This document shows, piece by piece, positions 17,254-22,281 of a DNA stretch of 22,281 nucleotides. Each line of letters starts with the position of its first letter. Positions within the stretch are counted from its first letter, which is position 1. This DNA is from Teretinema sp964641135 (GTDB lineage Bacteria; Spirochaetota; Spirochaetia; Treponematales; Treponemataceae), in contig CAZXJV010000046.1 of NCBI GenBank assembly GCA_964641135.1, positions 1 to 22,281 of the forward strand, given 5' to 3'. The translations under genes and the position numbers were made by a program. The notes below the pieces were generated by a model, which searched no databases, was not told the origin of the DNA, and saw nothing but the letters and a program-made list of their open reading frames with translations.

Positions 17254-18332
17254 ACATGAAAGCACTCAAGGGCGTTTTGATACTGTGGTTCTTTTTGATG
17301 GTCTGTCCTGCCTTTTCCAATTCTCCTATGGAACTGGTATCAGGCTCCCTTCGTCTTGTGGTCTTTCCTGCAACCGGCGGGTTTTGTATATATGATATTT
17401 CCGATGTCGGAAGACAGCGTCACATTCCCTTGTTTGATGACCGCAATTCGGCTGCAACCACCTTTTTCTCGGTCAATGCCGGCGGTCGTGTATTCCGTCT
17501 GGGACGCCGTGTCGGCAGACCCTTAAACGTGGAACAATTCGATGACAGGATTGTCGCACGGTTTCAGACCAGCGATGATTTTTTTGTTGACCAGACTTTT
17601 TCATTTGTGTACTCACCCGGTACAACTTCTGCCCGGGGCATTAAAATAGAAACACATATCGAAAACACATCCGGAAAGCCCCTGGACCTGGCGCTTCGTC
17701 TTCTTCTTGATACTACCCTGGGTGAAAATGAGGGTATACATTTTTTCACCGATCAGCGCCCCCGCGTTTCTGCCGAAACCCGAATCACTCCGTCTGATTC
17801 CGACAGATTGATTGTCTCCCGCAACAAACAGGCCTCGCTGATGTGGCTTCTGGACAGCGAGGGAGCAACCCGGCCGTCCATTCTGCAGGCTGCCAACTGG
17901 GAGCGCCTGAACATTCTGTCCTGGGAGCCGGACTTTGTTGAGGGTAGAAGCTTTAATTCCCGGTATACGGTCAACGATTCCGCCCTGATGGCGATATGGC
18001 CTTCAGCCCTTACACCGCACCGGCAGTCTGTGCGGGTGGTTACCATCCTCGGCCGCTATGATGAACAGCTGTTCGCAGGCGGAACATCCACCCCTGTAGT
18101 GGTGCCTGTAACTCCGGCCCGTCCTGTAACCCCGGCTCCCGTATCTCCTCCCGCACCCGAGCTGCCTCCCGGAGCCGGCAGAGGCCGGGACAGTGATCTG
18201 CTGATTATCGAGCAGCTCCTTGCACGCATCGACGAGATCGAGGCAAATCCCGGCATAGTCTCTGATGCCGAACTTGAAAAGCTTATCCGTTCGCTTGATG
18301 TGATGCTGGAACGCCTCAAGGACTACGAGTAA
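17250..18332 (+). CDS. Secreted protein of unknown function, Pro-rich linker
   Basis: 360 aa from ATG 17250 (GGAGA at 17241-17245; start overlaps the previous stop). A second in-frame ATG at 17256 is possible. Residues 1-24 form a signal peptide ending CPAFS. Residues about 25-280 are beta-rich without a motif I recognise (for example LRLVVFPATGGFCIYDIS, FFSVNAGGRVFRLGRR, GIKIETHIENTSGKPLDL); this could be a carbohydrate-binding or glycosidase-like sandwich, but nothing decisive is visible. A Pro/Val-rich spacer (about 285-310, PVTPARPVTPAPVSPPAPEL) leads to a C-terminal acidic helix pair (about 315-358). The spacer suggests a periplasmic protein spanning some distance. Its co-transcription with TPR proteins suggests a shared envelope assembly. 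Confidence 0.65.
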   Translation: MNMKALKGVLILWFFLMVCPAFSNSPMELVSGSLRLVVFPATGGFCIYDISDVGRQRHIPLFDDRNSAATTFFSVNAGGRVFRLGRRVGRPLNVEQFDDRIVARFQTSDDFFVDQTFSFVYSPGTTSARGIKIETHIENTSGKPLDLALRLLLDTTLGENEGIHFFTDQRPRVSAETRITPSDSDRLIVSRNKQASLMWLLDSEGATRPSILQAANWERLNILSWEPDFVEGRSFNSRYTVNDSALMAIWPSALTPHRQSVRVVTILGRYDEQLFAGGTSTPVVVPVTPARPVTPAPVSPPAPELPPGAGRGRDSDLLIIEQLLARIDEIEANPGIVSDAELEKLIRSLDVMLERLKDYE

Positions 18333-18335
18333 CCG

Positions 18336-19421
18336 ATGGCCAGGACTGTTCTTGAGCGTGCACGCATCGCCTTCGGCCGCCGCCGCTATAATGATGTTAT
18401 CAATCTGCTCGAGCCCAACCTGGTGCAGTACCGGGATTCCTTTCAGTATTACTGGCTTCTTGCACTTGCCTGTCTGCACAGTTCGGACATAGGCGGCGCG
18501 ACCTCCTATCTTCAGCGGGCGCGCCAGATCCGTATGCGCGAGCCTGACCTCTTGTGTGCCCAGGCCGCCCTGTTTTTGCGCCGGGGCGATACCAATCAGG
18601 CAGTCGAATACTATCTTGAAGCCCTGGAATACGCACCCCGCCACCCGCTGGCCAAAAAGGCTCTCGAGCTCATCCGCCGCAAGGGCGACCCGGAGTACTT
18701 TCAGGACCTTGCAGAAACCGGCAAAATCAGGCGCTTTTATCCGCGCATCAGGCAGCCCGTTCCGGTGCGCCGCCTTGGCGCCCTTGTAGTTGTCCTGGTG
18801 CTGGGTGCCGCTGCCTTCAGGATGCTGCCCGGCCTTACCCGTTCAATGCAAGCCTCCCGCGCCGATCTGTCCGCCCTTGATCTCGGTCCGCAGGAGCGCT
18901 CCCGTGCGGTAGAGCTGGGCGGTTCATACCGCTACATTCTTACCGAGCAGGAAGTCATCCGCACCTATGAGCGGGCCAGATCACTGTTCCAGTCCTGGAG
19001 GGATAACGCTGCCCAGGTGGATATCAACCGTCTTCTGTATTCAAACGCCTCGGTCGCAATCAAGCAGAAGGCCCGTCTGTTGATGGCCTATCTTGCAACT
19101 CCGGGTTTTGACTCGATCCGCGATCGCTATGAGTACGGTCAGGTCAAGGCCGACATTCCGCTGTATCAGGATGTGTGGGTGGTCTGGAAGGGTATGGCAA
19201 CAAACATCGAGCGCACCGAGCGGAGCATCCGCTTCGATCTTCTGGTGGGCTATGATACGCGCAACAGGCTTGAAGGGATTGTTCCGGTGTATTTTGAAAC
19301 GCTCATCCCGGTCGATCCTGAGCGTCCGCTGGAGGTGCTGGGTCAGGTTTCACTTGAGCAAGATCGTCTTACGCTGCGCGGGGGCGCTGTCTTTCAAAGT
19401 CAGCTTCCCGTTCAGCGCTGA
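18336..19421 (+). CDS. Membrane-anchored TPR protein
   Basis: 361 aa. Residues about 5-125 are TPR repeats on the N-terminal side of a single membrane helix (about 147-165, LGALVVVLVLGAAAFRML) that follows a basic stretch (FYPRIRQPVPVRR), so by the positive-inside rule the TPRs should be cytoplasmic and the C-terminal part periplasmic. About 170-361 mixes helices with a beta-rich end (VWVVWKGMATNIERTERSIR broken: VWVVWKG, RSIRFDLLVGYDTRN) that I cannot assign. ATG 18336 has only a distant AAGGA (18318-18322), so translation may be coupled to the gene 3 bp upstream. Last gene of the rpe unit; its end overlaps prs by 10 bp. Confidence 0.7.
   Translation: MARTVLERARIAFGRRRYNDVINLLEPNLVQYRDSFQYYWLLALACLHSSDIGGATSYLQRARQIRMREPDLLCAQAALFLRRGDTNQAVEYYLEALEYAPRHPLAKKALELIRRKGDPEYFQDLAETGKIRRFYPRIRQPVPVRRLGALVVVLVLGAAAFRMLPGLTRSMQASRADLSALDLGPQERSRAVELGGSYRYILTEQEVIRTYERARSLFQSWRDNAAQVDINRLLYSNASVAIKQKARLLMAYLATPGFDSIRDRYEYGQVKADIPLYQDVWVVWKGMATNIERTERSIRFDLLVGYDTRNRLEGIVPVYFETLIPVDPERPLEVLGQVSLEQDRLTLRGGAVFQSQLPVQR
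19412..19421. repeat. Palindrome formed by overlapping convergent stop codons
   Basis: TCAGCGCTGA is a perfect 10-bp palindrome. TCA is the minus-strand stop of prs and TGA is the stop of the plus-strand TPR gene, so the two genes overlap by exactly these bases. No terminator-like T-run is present. Confidence 0.5.
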
Positions 19422-20491
19422 CGTATCAGGTCTTCCGGCGCTGCAAGGCTTATCAGGTTCGATATCGGTCTGTTTTCCACTATAGCCCGCAGGATATCTG
19501 CTCCTGCGGCGGTTGAGTCTATTATTTCCAGAAAGGGCAGTTCTTCTTTAATCCTGTCGCAGGGTATGGTGTCGCACGCAACAAGCCGTTCAAGCATTCC
19601 GCTCTGTTTCAGTTCAGCCAGGCGCTGTACGGCAGGCGGGGAGAATACGGGGTGTACAATCATGACGTTGATGGCGCCAACGTCATGGCGGTGTACTTCG
19701 CGTACCAGGGCATCCATGGATCCTGCGGTGTCAATCATGTCGTCAACAACCCAGACTGTTTTTCCTTGAAGGGGTACTGCAGACAGGAGGTTTATTCCTT
19801 CAACTGTGTTTGTTTTGTTGTAGTTGCGTTGTTTGTGGGCAACCATGAGCTGGCAGCCAAAGGCGGCGGCAAAGTTTCTTGCCAGTCTTTCTCCGCCTGC
19901 ATCAACAGAGCAAAAGAGCCAGTTATTGCGTACTGTGTTTTCAAGGTACTGTAGGTCAGGTATGCAGGTGTCGCACAGGTACCGCTGCATGAGTATCATG
20001 GCAGGGAGGTCGTCTATTGCGCACAGGCAGGGGTCAACGATGGTGCGTGATTTGTCGGAGTGCATTTGCCAGGTAAGAAGGTGGGTCATGCCGAGGGACA
20101 CGAGTGTTTTGTAATGTACCCACACGCCTACGGAGTTCCGGCTCATGGCATGGTCGGACCGGCTGCAGGAGAGGTAGGGTTCAAATACGAGTATGCCTTT
20201 AGCCTGTGACCGGCGCAGTACGTCTATTGTATGATAGAGTTCCATTTTGCAGGTTTCAACGCTGAGGTTCATCGGGTTGCGGCTTGCGTTGGTAAAAAGT
20301 ATCACCATCCGCCCCCGCACGGAACGGTCAAGTCTTACTTCCATTTCCCCGTCGGCAAAGGTCAGGACTTTCAAAGCGTCGGTAAGGTCTGTAACGCAGT
20401 CCTGATACTCCCCCCAGGCACAAAAGGCCTCATTCACGCGGTGAGCATAGTCCATGCAGCTGCGGGTACTCATTATAACCGGTTTTGTCAT
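19412..20491 (-). CDS. prs: Ribose-phosphate pyrophosphokinase, divergent type
   Basis: 359 aa from ATG 20491, chosen because a consensus promoter places the transcript start there; an ATG further upstream (20557) would lie above the promoter. The enzyme makes PRPP from ribose 5-phosphate and ATP for nucleotide, His and Trp synthesis. The PRPP-binding loop is clear: VVDDMIDTAGS at about 248-258, preceded by SVDAGGERLARN and the catalytic-loop lysine in HKQR. The N-terminal half aligns with RGRMVIL, the PYLSCSRSD stretch (family PYxxYxRQD), and QMHSD at 142-146 where most enzymes have DLHS. These changes mark it as a divergent member, and ATP- or metal-site differences are likely. It is a single-gene unit. 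Confidence 0.88.
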   Translation of the reverse strand: MTKPVIMSTRSCMDYAHRVNEAFCAWGEYQDCVTDLTDALKVLTFADGEMEVRLDRSVRGRMVILFTNASRNPMNLSVETCKMELYHTIDVLRRSQAKGILVFEPYLSCSRSDHAMSRNSVGVWVHYKTLVSLGMTHLLTWQMHSDKSRTIVDPCLCAIDDLPAMILMQRYLCDTCIPDLQYLENTVRNNWLFCSVDAGGERLARNFAAAFGCQLMVAHKQRNYNKTNTVEGINLLSAVPLQGKTVWVVDDMIDTAGSMDALVREVHRHDVGAINVMIVHPVFSPPAVQRLAELKQSGMLERLVACDTIPCDRIKEELPFLEIIDSTAAGADILRAIVENRPISNLISLAAPEDLIRQR

Positions 20492-20497
20492 ACCGGT

Positions 20498-20526
20498 ATC
20501 ATATATCGAAAATGGGGAAGTGTCAA
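20498..20526 (-). promoter_or_regulatory. Sigma-70-type promoter for prs
   Basis: On the minus strand, TTGACA (20526-20521), 17-bp spacer, TATGAT (20503-20498). Seven bases further on is the A of ATG 20491. There is no Shine-Dalgarno, so a leaderless prs mRNA is predicted. Confidence 0.75.
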
Positions 20527-20571
20527 AAAAAGAAGAGGTAGGGGTGGGGCTAACCAATTTGGAGATTTTCT

Positions 20572-20637
20572 TTGTAAAAATGGGTACATCTGTGCTAAAA
20601 TAGGTTTAATTACGGGCGGTAGATTGATCTGTATAAT
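20572..20637 (+). promoter_or_regulatory. Candidate cassette promoter region (Pc-like)
   Basis: Within the 280-bp gap between prs and the first cassette gene, two weak rightward candidates are seen: TTGTAA (20572-20577), 18-bp spacer, TAAAAT (20596-20601); and an exact TATAAT (20632-20637) with no good -35. Either would transcribe across the attI-like site into the cassettes. The gap also holds a tandem CGGTGTA/CGGTGTC at about 20645-20658. No gene is seen in it. Confidence 0.35.
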
Positions 20638-20726
20638 TGCGGCCGGTGTACGGTGTCCGGGGTTGTTAGTATGATCAGCATAAGATCACCGTTTGTTGGT
20701 GGATGACTGGTTTTTTTATGGGGATA

Positions 20727-20746
20727 GGGCTAATAAATGTTAGCAC
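20727..20746 (+). other. attI-like integron insertion site
   Basis: GGGCTAATAAATGTTAGCAC contains an inverted pair GCTAA/TTAGC around a short spacer, laid out like the L and R integrase-binding sites of class 1 attI (GCCCTAAAACAAAGTTAGGC). The expected exchange point is between G20739 and T20740. The core GTTAGCA departs from the GTTRRRY consensus at its last two positions. It could instead be the right arm of a degraded attC. No integrase gene lies to its left in the window. Confidence 0.5.
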
Positions 20747-20748
20747 GA

Positions 20749-20759
20749 CGCCTTCGGCG
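20749..20759 (+). other. Small hairpin at start of cassette 1
   Basis: CGCC-TTC-GGCG, a 4-bp stem with a 3-nt loop, beginning 9 bp after the cross-over point. A hairpin of different sequence starts at the same offset in cassette 2. Confidence 0.45.
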
Positions 20760-20761
20760 CT

Positions 20762-20768
20762 GGAGGAG
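20762..20768 (+). promoter_or_regulatory. Shine-Dalgarno that fixes the cassette 1 gene start
   Basis: GGAGGAG at 20762-20768, three bases before ATG 20772 (five counted from the core GGAGG). Earlier in-frame ATGs at 20703 and 20718 lie left of the recombination point and lack such a site. Confidence 0.8.
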
Positions 20769-20771
20769 TAT

Positions 20772-21563
20772 ATGAAATATAATGACTATTATGAATTAGT
20801 TAAAAAGCATCTTGCACAATATAAAGTGAAAAACTTAAAAATTATGGAAGATGGTGTTTACAAACGAAATAATAAACAGTATGCACATATTCTTCCAGAA
20901 TTATTAAAATACCAAAACATACTTTTAACTTATAGAGATGACATTATTAGTTATCTACAAGAAAATAAGATAAAACTACATAATGATTTTCATCATTTGA
21001 ATTCTTCGCAAGCATTGTGCCTAAATTTGTTTTCACCATTTTGCATAACAAATAATTTAAGTTTGATATTACAGATTATGGGTATTGATGATAGTATCGT
21101 TAGTTATTCATTTGAGTATATTCAAGATAAAAAAGAATATACAAATTTTGATTTTTTTATCAATGGTAAAAAATACAATTACTATTTTGAAGTAAAATAC
21201 ACAGAGCAAAAATATGATGATGAATCAATGGATGAAAGTCATATAAAAAAATATGAATCAATATATAAAGAAAAGTTACGAGAAATTGGTAATATTGATA
21301 TAAAATTGTTTTTTGAAAATTATCAAATATTTAGAAATATAATTAATGCAAAAAATGATAAGGTAATTTTTGTTTTACCAAAACAAAGAGAAGATATGAT
21401 AGAAAAGATAAACAGTATAAAGAAAATAGTGAATTGCTCACAGAATATTTATATTCTTACTTTGGAGGAAATTGTAAATATTTCCAGATATAGTAATAAT
21501 GACAAACTAAAATCAAATTATATAGAGTTTAAAGAAAAATACCTAACAACTGCTTCAACTTGA
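20772..21563 (+). CDS. PD-(D/E)xK nuclease-like protein (PGN_0703-type putative restriction endonuclease)
   Basis: 263 aa from ATG 20772. HHLNSSQALCLNLFSPF at 74-90 and the later strand pair FDFFINGKKYNYYFEVKYTE at 126-145 give a D127...E140-V-K142 arrangement, the PD-(D/E)xK nuclease core. The SSQALxxNLF signature recalls a family known to me as PGN_0703-type putative restriction endonucleases; that assignment is from memory and needs a profile search. No methyltransferase or specificity subunit is in the window. It is Lys/Asn/Ile-rich with AT-rich codons unlike its left neighbours. Its last eight codons and stop lie inside the attC. A defensive role (DNA cleavage) is an inference from the fold. 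Confidence 0.6.
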   Translation: MKYNDYYELVKKHLAQYKVKNLKIMEDGVYKRNNKQYAHILPELLKYQNILLTYRDDIISYLQENKIKLHNDFHHLNSSQALCLNLFSPFCITNNLSLILQIMGIDDSIVSYSFEYIQDKKEYTNFDFFINGKKYNYYFEVKYTEQKYDDESMDESHIKKYESIYKEKLREIGNIDIKLFFENYQIFRNIINAKNDKVIFVLPKQREDMIEKINSIKKIVNCSQNIYILTLEEIVNISRYSNNDKLKSNYIEFKEKYLTTAST

Positions 21564-21648
21564 CATTACCTTTGTCATGATTTTTGCAGTCGCAAAAATC
21601 ACGCCAAGCCCTTCTGGCACGGTAATGCAAGTTAAGCAAATGTTAGGC
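21541..21648 (+). repeat. Integron attC recombination site (108 bp)
   Basis: R'' core ACCTAAC (21541-21547) and R' core GTTAGGC (21642-21648) fit RYYYAAC and GTTRRRY. The arms 21541-21570 and 21621-21648 are imperfectly complementary: CATTACC pairs with GGTAATG, and AACTTG with CAAGTT. A C near 21555 and the A at 21563 have no partner, as expected for the extrahelical bases that set strand choice. The middle carries its own perfect 10-bp stem TGATTTTTGC (21578-21587) / GCAAAAATCA (21592-21601) with loop AGTC, plus GCCA/TGGC. This matches folded single-strand attC substrates of IntI. Confidence 0.9.
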
Positions 21649-21651
21649 CGA

Positions 21652-21660
21652 CCCTGCGGG
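21652..21660 (+). other. Small hairpin at start of cassette 2
   Basis: CCC-TGC-GGG, a 3-bp stem with a 3-nt loop, starting 9 bp after the cross-over point as in cassette 1, with different bases in the stem. Confidence 0.4.
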
Positions 21661-21759
21661 CGCAAAAAAAAATTTTATTGAAAAAGAGTTGAAAAGAAAA
21701 TATTGGATCTGAGCTTGTCTTGCTTACCAAAGAAAATTGCATAATTAAAGGAAAGTAAA

Positions 21760-22221
21760 TTGAAAGTAGATTTAGCAGTACAATCATATAAAAAAATTGA
21801 ATCATTGGTCTATACTTTATTGTCTATCAAAAAGTATTGTAATCACCATATTGAAACTGTCTATATTAATGATGATTGCAGTGGTAATGACCTTAGTTTG
21901 TTTGAATCAGGGTGGTTAAAGGATTTGTTTCCAAACTGGAAAATTAAAACTAGGTACAATTCAATGCCAGTGGGAACTGGTACGATTTTTTTAAAAGACT
22001 ATAAGCCGCACTACTTGATAGGCGATGAAAAACCGAACAAGACAGCTCTCACTAAGATAAAGAATTTCATTAAGAAAACCTTTCGGATGGTAGGTTTAAT
22101 GAATGTGCCTCAAGGATATACAATTGAAGATATTAGGTACCAATGGGGGATAGAAAGCACAGATAAAAAGTGGTTGTTTATCTGCCATGATGATTTAAAG
22201 CTAACAGGCGATGTAATTTGA
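21760..22221 (+). CDS. Glycosyltransferase-like protein, possibly interrupted by an in-frame TGA
   Basis: 153 aa from TTG 21760 (AAGGAAAG at 21748-21755 gives good spacing). The N-terminus VDLAVQSYKKIESLVYTLLS followed by VYINDDCS resembles the first strand and helix of GT-A family-2 glycosyltransferases. WLFICHDDLKLTGDVI near the end carries a DxD-like HDD, where such enzymes bind a nucleotide-sugar and metal. The product stops right after this motif, too short for a whole GT-A domain. After TGA 22219-22221 the same frame stays open for 20 codons to the window edge and reads like protein (EYVNIVVGFFDINYAVL). Either a nonsense mutation made it a pseudogene, or this is a short remnant. The donor and acceptor sugars are unknown. 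Confidence 0.5.
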   Translation: MKVDLAVQSYKKIESLVYTLLSIKKYCNHHIETVYINDDCSGNDLSLFESGWLKDLFPNWKIKTRYNSMPVGTGTIFLKDYKPHYLIGDEKPNKTALTKIKNFIKKTFRMVGLMNVPQGYTIEDIRYQWGIESTDKKWLFICHDDLKLTGDVI

Positions 22222-22281
22222 CTCTCCCCGGAATATGTCAATATAGTTGTCGGGTTCTTTGACATAAATTATGCTGTGCTA

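Larger units (their letters stand above)
20740..21642 (+). mobile_element. Integron gene cassette 1 (nuclease-like gene + attC)
   Basis: 903 bp between two cross-over points, G/TTAGCA at 20739/20740 and G/TTAGGC at 21642/21643. It holds one rightward gene filling nearly the whole unit and ends in an attC, the classic cassette layout. Its coding part is far richer in A and T than the chromosomal genes to the left, consistent with acquisition from elsewhere. Confidence 0.75.
21643..22281 (+). mobile_element. Integron gene cassette 2, partial
   Basis: Starts at the TTAGGC cross-over (21643) and runs off the right edge; no second attC is reached. A 117-bp AT-rich leader holds the start-proximal hairpin and an A9 run, then a rightward gene. 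Composition is AT-rich like cassette 1. Confidence 0.65.

Noticed and set aside
20549..20554. GCTAAC upstream of prs as an R'' core pairing with GTTAGC at 20739
   Set aside because: The span would be about 195 bp, longer than usual attC sites, and the arms beyond the core do not pair.
20683..20717. Possible intrinsic terminator before the cassettes (ATCACC / GGTGGAT stem, then T7)
   Set aside because: The stem has a bulge, and six bases separate it from the T-run; too weak to call.
20703..20771. N-terminal extension of the cassette 1 protein across the attI-like site
   Set aside because: It would cross the recombination point, so it could not travel with the cassette, and it has no good ribosome-binding site; GGAGGAG before 20772 is far better.
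22219..22221. TGA as selenocysteine
   Set aside because: No evident SECIS-like hairpin in the 60 bases that follow, and no reason for Sec at this place in a glycosyltransferase-like protein.
1..22281. CRISPR arrays, tRNA and rRNA genes, transposases
   Set aside because: No repeat-spacer pattern, RNA gene sequence or transposase-like protein was recognised in the window.

Overview
This window reads as spirochaete chromosome, most likely a Treponema of intermediate GC. The species cannot be fixed from sequence alone. Three things point there: a very long GreA-type protein (893 aa), a cluster of lineage-specific secreted or membrane TPR, HEAT and vWA proteins around housekeeping genes, and an integron cassette array with Treponema-like attC architecture at the right end.

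Layout. (1) 1-9915, plus strand: one tightly packed operon-like run, truB (3' end) - ribF - rpsO - pnp - M16 peptidase - dut - lptF - lptG - tgt - HEAT-repeat protein. Neighbours overlap or sit within 20 bp, and no promoter or terminator is evident inside. It continues the common bacterial nusA-infB-rbfA-truB-ribF-rpsO-pnp translation/RNA-decay block into nucleotide hygiene (dut), envelope lipid transport (lptFG) and tRNA modification (tgt). (2) 15530-9922, minus strand: TPR protein - giant GreA - vWA membrane protein. (3) 15618-19421, plus strand: rpe followed by three lineage-specific proteins (secreted TPR/coiled coil, secreted Pro-rich, membrane TPR). (4) 20491-19412, minus strand: a divergent ribose-phosphate pyrophosphokinase. 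(5) 20492-22281: the edge of an integron array, with an attI-like site at about 20727-20746, an AT-rich cassette encoding a PD-(D/E)xK nuclease-like protein, a complete 108-bp attC (21541-21648), and a second cassette with a glycosyltransferase-like frame that runs out of the window. No integron integrase lies in the window.

Three transcription units start at near-consensus sigma-70 promoters placed so that transcription should begin at, or within a few bases of, the start codon: rpe, prs and the TPR-greA-vWA unit. This suggests leaderless or near-leaderless mRNAs. Both convergent gene junctions are formed by a short perfect palindrome holding the two stop codons.

The most interesting region is the right end: an unannotated-looking cassette array beside prs, with an apparently solitary nuclease gene as the first cassette and a possibly interrupted glycosyltransferase in the second. 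Other points of interest are a RibF whose riboflavin-kinase half looks eroded, and a GreA fused to a helical-repeat region and a CarD/RID-like segment.
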